Positions 46,480 through 56,567 of a DNA stretch of 64,000 nt are shown one piece after another. The notes under the pieces were generated by a model, which had not been told where the DNA came from, searched no databases, and saw nothing but the letters and a program-made list of their open reading frames with translations. This DNA is from Bacteroidia bacterium. Lineage in GTDB: Bacteria > Bacteroidota > Bacteroidia > Flavobacteriales_D > Cryomorphaceae. The first letter of the stretch is position 1; the number at the start of each line of letters is the position of its first letter. Location: positions 434,001-498,000 of the forward strand of contig JAUICL010000003.1 of assembly GCA_030427905.1 (NCBI GenBank). The letters are read 5' to 3'. The position numbers were made by a program, and so were the translations under genes.

Positions 46480-47094
46480 GTGACATCTGAAACGCAGTCA
46501 AATTCACTTCCGCAAGCCAAGCTCGTGCTTATGGGGCTTGTTACCCTGATAGGGTTTCCCATCCTCGGTGCAGTTATTTTATTCTTAAGTGGAAGCGACA
46601 TTCTATCGACCATTCTTCGGTCGGAATCGAGTCTGACACTTCAACTTGTCTTGGGAATCGCCATCGGATTCATCTTTGGTTTTTTAGCCAAAGTATTGAT
46701 AAGCTCTACCCTTCAGCCCCATACCCTCCGCAAGTATGCCGTTTTGGTAGCTCGTTTAAAATTGTCAAACACGGGCATTGTCTTGCTCTCACTTTGCGCT
46801 GGAGTAGGCGAAGAGCTCCTGTTCCGAGGAGCCATTCAGCCCCTGCTTGGGGTTTGGTTCACAGCGCTGATTTTCGTGGCTTTACACGGCTACTTGCATC
46901 CAAAAAACTGGAGACTGACCATCTACGGAGTCTACATGACATTTGTCATTGCCACATTAGGCTATTGCGCCGACTACATTGGAATTTGGACAGCTTGTGT
47001 GGCTCACATGGTCATTGACATCGTATTATTCAAATATCTCCGCGATCAAGTATCGCTAAAACTCCAAACCGACTACTTCAATGAATTGGAATAG
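46480..47094 (+). CDS. CPBP (CAAX/Abi) family intramembrane metalloprotease
   Basis: 204 residues with about six hydrophobic helices. The glutamate motif EELLFRGAIQ (about 109-118), then FVALHGY and a final TACVAHMVIDIVLF give the E-E/R, F-H and H-D pattern of the CPBP family. Type II CAAX proteases cleave near the membrane face; bacterial roles include bacteriocin immunity and protein processing. The start is GTG by default, with an ATG at 46531 as alternative. The downstream lipoprotein gene overlaps by 14 bases. Confidence 0.85.
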   Translation: MTSETQSNSLPQAKLVLMGLVTLIGFPILGAVILFLSGSDILSTILRSESSLTLQLVLGIAIGFIFGFLAKVLISSTLQPHTLRKYAVLVARLKLSNTGIVLLSLCAGVGEELLFRGAIQPLLGVWFTALIFVALHGYLHPKNWRLTIYGVYMTFVIATLGYCADYIGIWTACVAHMVIDIVLFKYLRDQVSLKLQTDYFNELE

Positions 47095-47977
47095 AATCCT
47101 ATTGGCCAGCATCTTCCTAGCGACCATATCGTGCTCAGCACAAGACAAAAGTCCTTATGTGGCCCGCCATCCCGAACAGGTGAAGGCGTATTGGTATGCA
47201 GGCTTAGCCGAATTAAATCGCTATGAGCTTACGCAGTCGCGATACGGAGAAGAGCGAAACGGAGATGTTGTACTGATCTACGTTACAGAAGATTTTCTCA
47301 TAGATGATCAAGTCAAAAAGGAATTTGGCGATGGTGATGCTCTTTCCGTTCTGAAATTGAACAAAATAAAGCGGTTTACGACTGGCATTTACGACTACTC
47401 GATCATGACGAGTACCTTCACTCCGATGGACTACATGAAAAGTCCAGCGACCTTGAAGGTCACGTTCTCCTCGCAAGATTGGTGTGGACAATCGCTAGGG
47501 CAAATGAATCTCAAAGAAGGCCAGTTGCAATTCGAGAGTCGGTCCTACTTTCAAGCTGAAGGCGATGAGCAGATAAACATTAAAGCCACCTACACCGAAG
47601 AAGACATCTGGACGAGAGCTCGAATTGAACCGCAGATGCTACCGTTGGGAAAAATCGATATGGTACCGAGTTTCGAGTTTTCACGGCTGAACCACAAAGA
47701 AATCAAGGCCTACCCTGCCGTAGCAACTCTTGTGCTACAAATAAACGACTCGGAAGAAAATAAGGAGTTCTACCTCTACAAGCTCGAGTATCCCGATTTT
47801 AACAGGACTTTGACACTTAAAATTCAATCGTCATTTCCCTACAAGATATTTGAGTGGACGGAGGAGCTCGGCGATAAAAAAACGACGGCTACCCTTACTC
47901 ACACCGAGAAAAGAGCCTATTGGAGCGAAAATGGGAACGAAGATGAACCACTCAGAAAAAAATTAGGCCTGGACTAA
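47081..47977 (+). CDS. conserved lipoprotein of unknown function
   Basis: 298 residues with a lipoprotein signal (MNWNRILLASIFLATISC, Cys 18). The mature part (AYWYAGLAELNRYELTQSRYGEERNGDVVLIYVTEDFL, read in parts) belongs to a family common in Bacteroidota that is often mislabelled as septum inhibitor Maf. No Maf motifs are present. The function is unknown. Its 3' end carries the opposite-strand terminator at 47956-47986. Translationally coupled to the CPBP gene. Confidence 0.7.
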   Translation: MNWNRILLASIFLATISCSAQDKSPYVARHPEQVKAYWYAGLAELNRYELTQSRYGEERNGDVVLIYVTEDFLIDDQVKKEFGDGDALSVLKLNKIKRFTTGIYDYSIMTSTFTPMDYMKSPATLKVTFSSQDWCGQSLGQMNLKEGQLQFESRSYFQAEGDEQINIKATYTEEDIWTRARIEPQMLPLGKIDMVPSFEFSRLNHKEIKAYPAVATLVLQINDSEENKEFYLYKLEYPDFNRTLTLKIQSSFPYKIFEWTEELGDKKTTATLTHTEKRAYWSENGNEDEPLRKKLGLD

Positions 47978-47986
47978 GTCTAGGCC
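47956..47986 (-). terminator. intrinsic terminator of the DUF2911 gene, inside the converging gene
   Basis: On the minus strand, GGCCTAGAC, loop TTA and GTCCAGGCC form a 9-bp stem (one G-T pair), followed after TAA by seven T (complement of 47956-47962). It lies 23 bases after the stop at 48009 and straddles the stop codon of the plus-strand lipoprotein gene. Confidence 0.75.
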
Positions 47987-48008
47987 CGCAAATTCTAAAA
48001 GGGTGTGC

Positions 48009-48527
48009 CTACTCCAGCTCAAAGGCAAGCTCGAGATACTCCCAATTCATCACGACTTCATTTCCATCGCGGAAGGTGAACGCCAATCGCTCATGAATAT
48101 CCTTTGTTTTTTTAGGCTTGGCTTTAAATCGTACTACGTCTTTCGACATATCGTAGTTATATGAACCCCATTGGTCCCACACCGAGTTGATAATCACGGT
48201 CCATTCTTTCTCATCTGGAATCGTAAAAAGTGCGTATTTACCTGGTGCTACAGCCGTTCCACCAATTGTCACTGAATCTTGAAAAGAAATGGTTGTCGCT
48301 TCGTTTGCGCCTGTTCGCCATACTTTGCCATAAGGCACCAAATCTCCCCACACCGTTCTATTCTTTACAGCCGGCGAAGAGTAGTCTATAGTTACTTCCG
48401 AGCCATTGATGCGCTCTTGAGCCGTTCGGGGTGGGCTAGGTCTATTTGATTTATCTTTTGGCTGAGACTGAAGTGCTCCGGTTGCAAAAACCAGCGCCAA
48501 AAGAGCAATTATTCGAATCATTTTCAT
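48009..48527 (-). CDS. DUF2911 domain protein, exported
   Basis: 172 residues with a signal peptide (MKMIRIIALLALVFATGALQSQ). The DUF2911 signature is clear: ERINGSEVTIDYSSPAVKNRTVWGDLVPYGKVWRTGANEATTI (in parts) and PGKYALFTIPDEKEWTVIIN. Function unknown, and the family is abundant in Bacteroidota. It is followed by a good terminator. The helical-repeat protein gene lies just upstream with 14 bases between, suggesting cotranscription. Confidence 0.9.
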   Translation of the reverse strand: MKMIRIIALLALVFATGALQSQPKDKSNRPSPPRTAQERINGSEVTIDYSSPAVKNRTVWGDLVPYGKVWRTGANEATTISFQDSVTIGGTAVAPGKYALFTIPDEKEWTVIINSVWDQWGSYNYDMSKDVVRFKAKPKKTKDIHERLAFTFRDGNEVVMNWEYLELAFELE

Positions 48528-48541
48528 GGTTTGTTGGGTGT

Positions 48542-48952
48542 TTATTCTTGACTTATTTTGTGCACATCATTGTGACTTTGTTCGATCTCGTCTTTCAATA
48601 CTTGAATTTTCTTAGCGACCAAGGCCATTTCTCTGTGGCCATTTTGAACGAGCCAATTGAAAGCCGCTTGATTTCCATCTCCTGCCAGTGCGACTTTTGC
48701 CAGTACATCCCACTTGTATTTATTGAGCCACTCTATGGCGTCTTTTTTGCCTTCTGCACCAGCTACCGTAGCTGCTAAATGGGGGTACCCCTTTTCCAAA
48801 AGCCAGCTCATGGCATCTTCCTTCAGGTTCAAAGCAAATACAAACATGCTCAACTCCTGATAGCCATTCTGCGCTAGCCAATTTCTAAGCTCTTTATTTC
48901 CGCCAATTGCTTCACTCCAAGCCAATAGGACTTTTGCAGGGTAATTCACCAT
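48542..48952 (-). CDS. helical repeat protein with exact 25-residue period
   Basis: 136 residues without signal peptide. Trp-Leu pairs occur at 25-26, 50-51, 75-76 and 100-101, exactly 25 residues apart, in the pattern WLxxxGYxxLAxxxxAxxxxxxAx. A first, Trp-less copy seems to precede them (YPAKVLLAWSEAIGGNKELRN). Each unit would make a helix pair, so the whole is a short alpha-solenoid. I do not recognise the family. Ankyrin and HEAT signatures do not fit, since ankyrin units are 33 residues. Confidence 0.65.
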   Translation of the reverse strand: MVNYPAKVLLAWSEAIGGNKELRNWLAQNGYQELSMFVFALNLKEDAMSWLLEKGYPHLAATVAGAEGKKDAIEWLNKYKWDVLAKVALAGDGNQAAFNWLVQNGHREMALVAKKIQVLKDEIEQSHNDVHKISQE

Positions 48953-48969
48953 TTATTCCACTGTTTTAT

Positions 48970-48982
48970 CCCTATTTTAGGG
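48970..48982. repeat. small inverted repeat upstream of the SDR gene
   Basis: CCCTA-TTT-TAGGG forms a 5-bp stem 17 bases before the SDR start, in the intergenic region of divergent genes. It could be an operator or chance. Confidence 0.25.
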
Positions 48983-48998
48983 TTTCAAAACTATACTT

Positions 48999-49874
48999 AT
49001 GCATACAGAATCAATGCTTAAAGATAAGGCATTACAAGATAAAACCATTGTGGTAACTGGTGGTGGAACTGGTTTGGGAAAATCAATGGCAACCTATTAT
49101 TCTAAATTGGGAGCCAATGTGGTGATCACCAGCCGAAAACTCGACGTGCTGGAGAAGGCTGCGGCCGAAATCACCGCAGAAACTGGAAACCCCGTACTGC
49201 CCGTGGCATGCGACGTGCGAAACGAAGACGAAGTAAAAAATGTGCTAGCTGCCACCATCGAAAAATTCGGTCGTGCTGATGGCTTGCTCAATAACGCGGC
49301 AGGAAACTTTATCAGCCCTACAGAGCGACTTAGCCCAAAGGCTTTTGGCGTTATAATCGACATCGTACTGAAGGGAACCACGAACATGACTTTGACCTTT
49401 GGAAAACACTGGATTGAGCAAAAGCAGAAAGCCACTGTGGTCAATATCGTGACTACCTACGCATCCACCGGATCGGGCTATGTGGTACCTTCGGCTACTG
49501 CCAAGGCAGGTGTACTCGCTATGACGCGAAGTTTAGCCGTAGAATGGGCCAAATACGGTATCAGGTTTAACGCTATTGCTCCAGGACCTTTTCCAACCAA
49601 AGGCGCATGGGACAGGCTATTGCCAGAGCCCCTAAAAGAAAAAATCTCAATGGAAAAGCGAATTCCACTCAAACGCGTTGGAGATCATCAGGAATTGGCA
49701 AATCTCGCCGCTTACTTGATGTCAGATTTTTCGGCCTACATAAACGGCGAAGTAATTACCATCGATGGTGGAGAATGGCTCCAGGGTGCGGGTCAGTTCA
49801 ATCAACTCGAAGCCGTGCCAAATGAAATGTGGGATATGATTGAGCAATTTATTCGATCGAAAAAAGGTAGTTAA
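48999..49874 (+). CDS. 2,4-dienoyl-CoA reductase-type SDR
   Basis: 291 residues. The NADP-binding motif TGGGTGLGKSMA is near residue 22. The active-site helix reads YVVPSATAKAGVLAM: the usual YxxxK Tyr is replaced by Ser while the Lys is kept, as in mammalian DECR1 (PSASAKAG). Following residues (RFNAIAPGPFPTKGAW) also match DECR. It would reduce polyunsaturated enoyl-CoAs with NADPH in beta-oxidation. An ATG at 49014 is an alternative start. A terminator follows. Confidence 0.88.
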   Translation: MHTESMLKDKALQDKTIVVTGGGTGLGKSMATYYSKLGANVVITSRKLDVLEKAAAEITAETGNPVLPVACDVRNEDEVKNVLAATIEKFGRADGLLNNAAGNFISPTERLSPKAFGVIIDIVLKGTTNMTLTFGKHWIEQKQKATVVNIVTTYASTGSGYVVPSATAKAGVLAMTRSLAVEWAKYGIRFNAIAPGPFPTKGAWDRLLPEPLKEKISMEKRIPLKRVGDHQELANLAAYLMSDFSAYINGEVITIDGGEWLQGAGQFNQLEAVPNEMWDMIEQFIRSKKGS

Positions 49875-49898
49875 AGACCTTTAAATTCAATGATTTGA

Positions 49899-49927
49899 GC
49901 CATTCGCAGTATGTGAATGGCTTTTTT
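49899..49927 (+). terminator. intrinsic terminator after the SDR gene
   Basis: GCCATTC (49899-49905) and GAATGGC (49915-49921) pair over a 9-base loop and are followed by TTTTTT. Confidence 0.75.
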
Positions 49928-49997
49928 GTTTGCCAAAAAAAACGTAACCCGACCTGAGAAAACCCAGTAAAACGTCGTGAATCTCATAACTCGATTC

Positions 49998-52900
49998 ATG
50001 ATTAAAAAAATCTTTTGGACGTTCGGACTTTGTCTGACAGTGTTGTTGACTCAGGCGCAGGAATCTACTGATGCATTTAGTGAGACCCATAACCATCACT
50101 CACACGAGCAGTGTGCACATACAGCTATTCATGAGCGTATGATGATGGAAAATCCCAATTACTTACAAGAGCAGGAGGATCGTGAGGCGCGTATCGCAGA
50201 TGCCATGCGTCGAATTCAGCAAGGGCTACTCCAAAAGTCAAATGAAATTTACACTATACCAGTTGTTGTTCACATCATTCACGATGGAGATGCGTACGGA
50301 ACTGGATCGAACATTAGCGATGAGCAGGTGTATAGTGCCATTAACGCTTTGAACGAAGACTACCGAAAACTTCCCGGAACTTGGGGAGACGGAGATGGTG
50401 CCGATGTGGAAGTGGAATTTTGTCTCGCTCAACGAGATCCAAGCAACAACGCTCACTCAGGAATAAACCGCGTTAATGGATGTTCCATTCCCGATTACTG
50501 TACCGAAGGAATTACGGCTGGAAATGGTCAAGGTGCCGATGAGTCTGATGTAAAAGATCTTTCGCGTTGGCCAAAAGATGACTACTACAATATTTGGGTT
50601 GTTACCGAAATTGAGAACAACAATGGTGGATCTGGAATTCAAGGATATGCTTATTTCCCAACTTCAAGTAACGTAGACGGAACAGTTGTTCTCTACAACG
50701 CTTTCGGAACTGTGGGAACGCTGAAATCTTATACGAATCGAAACAAAACATTGACTCACGAAATGGGTCATGCTTTTGGGCTTTTCCACACATTCCAAGG
50801 TGGATCGTGTAGCGAAACCAATTGCGCCCTCCAAGGTGACCGCGTTTGCGACACCCCTCCTACCGTACAAAACTCGAGCTGTAGCTCTCCTGCTTGCAGC
50901 GGAACTCAGCAAGTAGAGAACTACATGGACTACACGAGTCAGACGTGTAAGAACATGTTTACCGAAGGTCAGAAGACTCGCATGAGATTGGTTATTGAGA
51001 ATTCAAGGACTTCCTTACTGTCTTCAAATGGATGTGAACCTGTGGTTGCCGCAGCTGCCGATGCCGGAATTACAGCTATAACCAGTCCTTCAGGAAACCT
51101 TTGTGACCCCAATATTACATCAGTGGTTGAGCTTTCGAATCTCGGTTCTTCTCCACTTGCCAACACAACTATTCAATACCGAACAGGTGGTGCCTGGCAA
51201 AACTACAGTTGGACAGGACTACTCGGACCAGGGCAATCTACCACCATTACGCTTCCAGCATACGATGGTGGATGGGGTAACAACACGCTTGAAGTACGCA
51301 CCCAGAATCCAAACGGCGGTGCCGATGAAACCCCTTCGAACGACTCAATGACTTTGGACTATTCAGCCATTCAAAATGGTCATGAAATAACGGTATCAAT
51401 TGAACTCGACGCTCTTGGTGGACAGACTACTTGGGATATTCGAAACAGTTCAAACAACGTGATCGCTTCTGGCGGTCCATACGCGAACTTCTCCTCTGGA
51501 ACAGTTGAAACGGCTACCATTTGTATGGAAGATGGTTGCTACGACTTTACTATTTACGATTCATTTGGAAATGGTATCTGCTGTGCTAGTGGAAACGGAT
51601 CATACGAAGTAACCGATGGCGACAACAACGTCTTGGCTAGTGGTGGCTCCTTTACAGATGATGAAACGACTGAGATATGTCTTACATCGGGTGGCGGATC
51701 TCCGCCAACGGCCAACTTTAGCGCTAATGATACGGATATCTGTGAAGGCGAATCAATCACTTTCACCAACCTTTCTTCAGGAAGTGGGGTGACGTATGCC
51801 TGGACATTCTTCGGCGGAAGCCCAACAAATGTGAATGTAGCCAACCCTGGCGCGATTACTTACAACACCCCAGGAACCTACAATGTGCGATTGGTCGCCA
51901 CCAATGCCGATGGCTCTGATACAGAATTGAAATCAAGTTACATCACCGTTGGAGCTAACCAAACCTGGTATGCCGACACCGATAGTGATGGACATGGTGA
52001 TCCCAATAATACGATCGAAGCCTGTACGCAACCAGCAGGGTATGTGGCTACTGCTGATGACTGTAATGACAACAACGGAAATGATTGGAATAGTTGCTAC
52101 GACTGCAATGGTGTAATGAACGGAACAGCAGTTCTCGATAACTGTGGCACTTGTGATAACAACCCTACCAATGACTGTGTGCAAGACTGTGCCGGAGTAT
52201 GGGGTGGATCAGCCTACGAAGATAACTGTGGTACTTGTGATACGAACCCAGCAAACGACTGTGTACAAGATTGTGCGGGAGTATGGGGTGGATCGGCCTA
52301 CGAAGACAACTGCGGTACTTGCGATGCTAACCCTGCTAACGACTGCGTACAAGACTGTGCAGGTGTTTGGGGTGGATCAGCTTACGAAGATAACTGCGGG
52401 ACATGTGATGCAAACCCAGCCAATGACTGCGTACAAGACTGTGCGGGCATATGGGGTGGATCGGCCTACGAAGACAACTGCGGGACTTGTGATACAAACC
52501 CAGCCAATGACTGTGAGCAAGACTGTGCAGGCGTTTGGGGTGGAACCGCTTACTACGATGAATGTGGTACATGTGATGACAATCCTGCAAACGACTGTAT
52601 TCCATGCGATGACTTGAGCATTAGCCTTGTGTCGAGCACCGACCCAACCTGTTTTGAATCTGAAAATGGTAGTATCGAAATTGCTGTCAGTGCACCTTCA
52701 AGTGACTACAGCGTACAATGGGCTCACGGACCGACATCAACAAGTCTAACAGACTTGGGTACTGGAACCTATAACGTAACCGTAACGCTCGATGATTGTA
52801 CCGCCTTCCTTTCAGTGGTATTGGAAGCTCCGGGTCAGTTAGTGATAAATGCTATCAACCTAGTAGACAATCCGTGTGATATTGAAAACGAAGGAAGCGC

Positions 52901-54188
52901 GGATCTCGAAATTACGGGTGGATCAGCTCCGTATACCATTTTAGTTAATGGAGAAACTAGTCTGATCACGAATTTGTCTGACTTAGCATCTGGAGTATAT
53001 GATGTGTCTGTAACAGATAGTAATGGCTGTAGCGCAAACACATCATTCGAAATTGAATCGATTCCATGTGATGAATTGGAGAGTACCCAGATCATCTCAT
53101 CTATTTGCGAAGAAGGAACCCTAAGTTTCCACGCAGAGATTTACTGCGAATCAATTGCTGGAACGACAAGCTACGAATGGGAATTCACGAATACACTCAC
53201 GCTCGAAACCATATTGGCGACAAGCGCTGACAATGTGATTCTAGCCGGTGATGTAGCTGGCATCATCCCACAAGAAACCTATGCAATCCGTGTACGTGGT
53301 ATTAGTGATACTGCCAACTCAGAATTTGGTGCGGCTTGTGAATTGACTTTTGAAATTCCGGCATCCATGTTGAGCGAAGACTATTGCGGAAATCTGGAGT
53401 TGACTTATGAAGCAACCATTTCAGGATTGAATGTAGAAGGTGCTACCCAATTCGAGTTTAGATTCGAAGATGCGGAGACACTAGAGCGTTTTTACTACTA
53501 CAACTCTGTTCCTACTTGTCCGCTTGCAGCAGTGGAAGGGCTGGAAGAAAACAGGATTTACAATACACATGTACGAGCCAGATACAACAATACCTGGGGC
53601 CCATTTGGCCAGAGCTGCGCTATCATGATCACGCCTATTGTATTGACAACTAGCCTGCAGGACGACTGGTGTGAAAACACAGAAATTTTTTCTGAAAATG
53701 ATGTGATTTTACTGCAACCAATCGATGGAGCCACCGTATACGAACTCGAGATTACCGAAAGGGAAACTGGAATTGTAACAACTGTTCAAAGCGACAGTTT
53801 TGAATTCGAAACTTCACTCTTCGAAGATCTTACCCTGAACACTATGTATGATGCCCGAGCGAGGGCGATGATAGAAGGAGTCTGGACTCCTTGGGGAGCG
53901 GTATGTGCCATCGGATTTGTAGAGCCAGCAGCGCCAAAGCTAAATATGCTCTTGTATCCAAATCCACTTGTATTTGGCAATACGCTAAACATGCTCACCA
54001 AGGGGGACTGGGAAAACATTCGAATAGAACTGACCAACGCACAAGGAATAGCTTTAGGTCACTTATCGAAGGATTTCCAAAATGAAGTGCCAAACACCAT
54101 GGCACTACCTGACCTCCCCTCAGGACTGTATTTGATCCATCTATCACATGGAAAGCAAACGCTGACTAAAAAATTCCTGATTCACTAG
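49998..54188 (+). CDS. T9SS-secreted M43 metalloprotease with Cys-rich, PKD and SprB repeats
   Basis: The start is set at the ATG 49998 ([21 protein letters not shown]); the upstream GTG at 49977 would add seven residues before the signal. 1396 residues. The M43 (pappalysin-type) protease has H254[10 protein letters not shown] with three zinc ligands and a Met-turn at NYMDY (about 308-312). Downstream are a Cys-containing domain with [10 protein letters not shown], a PKD domain (about 571-655), a MopE-like Cys segment, six 28-residue Cys-rich repeats (52101-52604), two SprB-type repeats (about 875-1010), three fibronectin-like units and a type A T9SS sorting domain (about 1318-1396). Secreted, probably proteolytic and adhesive. 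Confidence 0.9.
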   Translation: MIKKIFWTFGLCLTVLLTQAQESTDAFSETHNHHSHEQCAHTAIHERMMMENPNYLQEQEDREARIADAMRRIQQGLLQKSNEIYTIPVVVHIIHDGDAYGTGSNISDEQVYSAINALNEDYRKLPGTWGDGDGADVEVEFCLAQRDPSNNAHSGINRVNGCSIPDYCTEGITAGNGQGADESDVKDLSRWPKDDYYNIWVVTEIENNNGGSGIQGYAYFPTSSNVDGTVVLYNAFGTVGTLKSYTNRNKTLTHEMGHAFGLFHTFQGGSCSETNCALQGDRVCDTPPTVQNSSCSSPACSGTQQVENYMDYTSQTCKNMFTEGQKTRMRLVIENSRTSLLSSNGCEPVVAAAADAGITAITSPSGNLCDPNITSVVELSNLGSSPLANTTIQYRTGGAWQNYSWTGLLGPGQSTTITLPAYDGGWGNNTLEVRTQNPNGGADETPSNDSMTLDYSAIQNGHEITVSIELDALGGQTTWDIRNSSNNVIASGGPYANFSSGTVETATICMEDGCYDFTIYDSFGNGICCASGNGSYEVTDGDNNVLASGGSFTDDETTEICLTSGGGSPPTANFSANDTDICEGESITFTNLSSGSGVTYAWTFFGGSPTNVNVANPGAITYNTPGTYNVRLVATNADGSDTELKSSYITVGANQTWYADTDSDGHGDPNNTIEACTQPAGYVATADDCNDNNGNDWNSCYDCNGVMNGTAVLDNCGTCDNNPTNDCVQDCAGVWGGSAYEDNCGTCDTNPANDCVQDCAGVWGGSAYEDNCGTCDANPANDCVQDCAGVWGGSAYEDNCGTCDANPANDCVQDCAGIWGGSAYEDNCGTCDTNPANDCEQDCAGVWGGTAYYDECGTCDDNPANDCIPCDDLSISLVSSTDPTCFESENGSIEIAVSAPSSDYSVQWAHGPTSTSLTDLGTGTYNVTVTLDDCTAFLSVVLEAPGQLVINAINLVDNPCDIENEGSADLEITGGSAPYTILVNGETSLITNLSDLASGVYDVSVTDSNGCSANTSFEIESIPCDELESTQIISSICEEGTLSFHAEIYCESIAGTTSYEWEFTNTLTLETILATSADNVILAGDVAGIIPQETYAIRVRGISDTANSEFGAACELTFEIPASMLSEDYCGNLELTYEATISGLNVEGATQFEFRFEDAETLERFYYYNSVPTCPLAAVEGLEENRIYNTHVRARYNNTWGPFGQSCAIMITPIVLTTSLQDDWCENTEIFSENDVILLQPIDGATVYELEITERETGIVTTVQSDSFEFETSLFEDLTLNTMYDARARAMIEGVWTPWGAVCAIGFVEPAAPKLNMLLYPNPLVFGNTLNMLTKGDWENIRIELTNAQGIALGHLSKDFQNEVPNTMALPDLPSGLYLIHLSHGKQTLTKKFLIH
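52101..52604 (+). repeat. six tandem 84-bp coding repeats
   Basis: Six units of 28 residues, the first degenerate ([19 protein letters not shown]), five with the pattern [19 protein letters not shown] then NPANDC. Each holds Cys in fixed places, suggesting disulfide or metal-stabilised modules. Codon choices differ between copies, so the units are not recent perfect duplications. Confidence 0.85.
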
Positions 54189-54220
54189 TCTGAATCGTTA
54201 AACGCATAGTTTAAGGGGAG

Positions 54221-54265
54221 AAGTCGCTGTTCGGCCTTAGGGTCGTCAGCGGCTTTGTTTTTTTA
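54221..54265 (+). terminator. intrinsic terminator after the M43 protease gene
   Basis: AAGTCGCTG (54221-54229) pairs with CAGCGGCTT (54247-54255), one G-T pair, followed by a T-rich tract to 54265. Confidence 0.7.
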
Positions 54266-54341
54266 TACTCTTGTCTGATTACTCAAAACCAATTCCAGAT
54301 TCTTCCCGAGTAATCGTATTATTGCGTCCAAACACGACTTT

Positions 54342-55622
54342 ATGGCCTTTCCAATTGAAAATGACGCGATAAATCTGGGAATCTTACTGGTGGTTCTAGC
54401 GGTGATCTTCAAAACGCTCACGCTAAAATCCTTCGCCAAGTTTTATAGATATGTCCCTGCTTTGCTGCTGTGCTACTTCATCCCAGCAATTCTTAACTCA
54501 ATTGGACTCATCTCACACGAGTCGGGCGACAGACTTTACTACGTCGCATCTCGATTTCTACTACCAGCGAGTTTGGTGCTGCTTTGCATCAACATCGACT
54601 TAAAGGGTGTGCTAAAACTCGGTCCCAAAGCATTGATCATGTTTGCTACTTCTACAGTGAGCATCATTATTGGAGCTCCGATCGCACTTTGGTTGATAGG
54701 CCAGTTGGAGCCTACCCTACTCACCGACCAAGGTGCCGAATCGATCTGGCGTGGGCTGGCCACAATAGCTGGATCGTGGATCGGTGGTGGTGCCAATCAA
54801 ACGGCCATGAAGGAGATCTATGGTGCCAGCGACACCTTGTTCTCTGCCATGATTGTGGTTGATGTAGTCGTGGCCAATATCTGGATGGCATTCCTACTCT
54901 ACGGGGCGGGAATATCTGATAAGCTTGACACCCGACTCAAGGCCGACAATACGGCCATTGGCGATCTGAAGCACCGCATCGAAAAGCAACAACTCGCCAA
55001 TGCGCGAATTCCGAACTTCACCGATATCATGATGATCTTAGGTGTTGGTTTTGGAATGGTAGCCATCGCCCACGCACTAAGCGACAGTATTGCTCCAAGC
55101 ATTAAAGCAAGTATCACGTCAGTGCTCGAATCAGACCCTGAATCGGGCTGGCGTCTCTTTACTTCCTTCGGAAGCGCCTTCTTTTGGTTAGTTGTTTTCG
55201 CCACCATTGGTGGGGTGGTGCTTTCCTTTACCAAATTTCGAAAATTGGAAGACGCCGGTGCATCCAAATTTGGATCTGCGTTTCTCTATGTTCTCGTTGC
55301 GACAATCGGACTTCATATGGATATAGGTCAATTGATCAGAGAATGGGAAGTGTTCAAGTACATCATCTCCATTGGCTTTATCTGGATTATCATCCATATC
55401 GCCATCTTACTTCTTGTTGGGAAATTGATCAAAGCGCCTTTCTTCTTCATTGCGGTTGGTAGCCAGGCCAATATTGGTGGGGCAGCATCTGCACCAATCG
55501 TCGCTTCGGCATTTAGTCCTGCCCTTGCCCCAGTTGGGGTGCTTCTAGCGGTATTAGGTTACGCGGTCGGTACCTTCGGGGCTATCGCCTGTGCCATCCT
55601 GATGCAATCGCTGGTGATGTAA
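54342..55622 (+). CDS. DUF819 family membrane transporter
   Basis: 426 residues with about 11 membrane helices. The motif GSWIGGGANQTAMKEIYGAS (about 145-165) and the later GSQANIGGAASAPIVASAF are the two opposed glycine-rich half-motifs of DUF819 (YjcL-like) proteins. A sodium-dependent transport role is suspected for the family but unproven. Monocistronic; a terminator separates it from the protease. Confidence 0.88.
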   Translation: MAFPIENDAINLGILLVVLAVIFKTLTLKSFAKFYRYVPALLLCYFIPAILNSIGLISHESGDRLYYVASRFLLPASLVLLCINIDLKGVLKLGPKALIMFATSTVSIIIGAPIALWLIGQLEPTLLTDQGAESIWRGLATIAGSWIGGGANQTAMKEIYGASDTLFSAMIVVDVVVANIWMAFLLYGAGISDKLDTRLKADNTAIGDLKHRIEKQQLANARIPNFTDIMMILGVGFGMVAIAHALSDSIAPSIKASITSVLESDPESGWRLFTSFGSAFFWLVVFATIGGVVLSFTKFRKLEDAGASKFGSAFLYVLVATIGLHMDIGQLIREWEVFKYIISIGFIWIIIHIAILLLVGKLIKAPFFFIAVGSQANIGGAASAPIVASAFSPALAPVGVLLAVLGYAVGTFGAIACAILMQSLVM

Positions 55623-55667
55623 ACAATCGTTCGTTTATCTGGTTGAAGGTCTAAATCAAATTGCGTT

Positions 55668-56567
55668 TTGCTCAAGATAGCCTGGTCACCAATTTATTGT
55701 CATCCCGTTCCATCAAACCACCGGTTTCCAATGGAGAAGTACAATTTGGTGCCTGAGCAATTGAAGTACGAGGGAATCATTTCTAGTGAAAACCTGTTTC
55801 AGCCAAGTCCTGCTACAAAGGAGCAAGTTTTAGCGATCCACGATCCGGATTACTTTCAAAAACTGCTTACAGGAACTCTAAGCCGTGCAGAAGAACGAGC
55901 CACGGGGTTTAGGTGGAGCGCAGAATTGATAGAGCGAGAGATCACCATCATGGGTGGAACCATTGAGTCTGTACGCTATGCAGCCGAATACGGTATCTCG
56001 GCCAATGTAGCCGGTGGAACTCACCATGCCTTTGCCGATCGGGGCGAAGGGTTTTGCCTGCTCAACGATCTGGCTATGGCTGCACGACATGCACAAAGTC
56101 TGGGCTTTGCAAAAATCTTGATTCTCGACTTAGATGTTCATCACGGCAATGGCACTGCGGCCATTTTTCGAGGCGACTCGTCTGTATTTACCTTCAGCAT
56201 TCACGGTGCCAAAAACTACCCTTTCCGCAAACCACCCGGCGATTTGGACATCGCATTGGAAGATCAAACAGATGACACCTTCTATCTTCGCGTTCTTAAA
56301 GAAAACTTGAAAATAGTTCTCACTGATTTCCGACCTGACTTTGTACTTTATCAGAGCGGTGTAGATGTATTGGCCGAAGATAAATTGGGCAGACTCGGCC
56401 TTAGCTTGCAAGGATGCTTGAAAAGAGATCAAATCACTTTTGATCTTGTTCGGAACGCAAATTTGCCTATCTCGTTTGCCCTGGGTGGAGGCTATTCACC
56501 CAAAATCTCGACCATAGTAGACGCGCATTCCAATACCTTTAGAACGGCAGCGAACTACATCGATTAG
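55668..56567 (+). CDS. histone deacetylase/acetoin utilisation family hydrolase
   Basis: 299 residues starting with TTG, which gives LKIAWSPIYCHPVPSNHRFPM, the normal family beginning. An ATG at 55731 would remove this part. Zinc-site and catalytic blocks are visible: GGTHHAFADRGEGFCLLND, DLDVHHGNGT, YQSGVDVLAEDKLGRL and LGGGYS. Bacterial members deacetylate lysine, acetylpolyamines or other acetyl amides; the substrate is unknown. It converges on the next gene with overlapping stop codons. Confidence 0.9.
   Translation: MLKIAWSPIYCHPVPSNHRFPMEKYNLVPEQLKYEGIISSENLFQPSPATKEQVLAIHDPDYFQKLLTGTLSRAEERATGFRWSAELIEREITIMGGTIESVRYAAEYGISANVAGGTHHAFADRGEGFCLLNDLAMAARHAQSLGFAKILILDLDVHHGNGTAAIFRGDSSVFTFSIHGAKNYPFRKPPGDLDIALEDQTDDTFYLRVLKENLKIVLTDFRPDFVLYQSGVDVLAEDKLGRLGLSLQGCLKRDQITFDLVRNANLPISFALGGGYSPKISTIVDAHSNTFRTAANYID

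Noticed and set aside
46410-46613. Longer N-terminus for ApbE
   Set aside because: It has no signal, overlaps the divergent CPBP gene and leaves the lipoprotein signal internal.
47081-47977. Annotation as septum formation inhibitor Maf
   Set aside because: No Maf/HAM1-like nucleotide-binding motif is present; the label is a common carry-over for this lipoprotein family.
49977-49997. GTG start of the protease gene
   Set aside because: The ATG at 49998 starts a standard signal peptide; the GTG adds seven residues before it.
52101-52604. Regular direct repeats that might suggest a CRISPR array
   Set aside because: Units are contiguous 84-bp coding repeats in frame with the protease gene, with no spacers.
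52144-52617. 157-codon open frame over the same repeats
   Set aside because: It is an out-of-frame shadow created by the tandem repeat; the real frame is the long protease gene.
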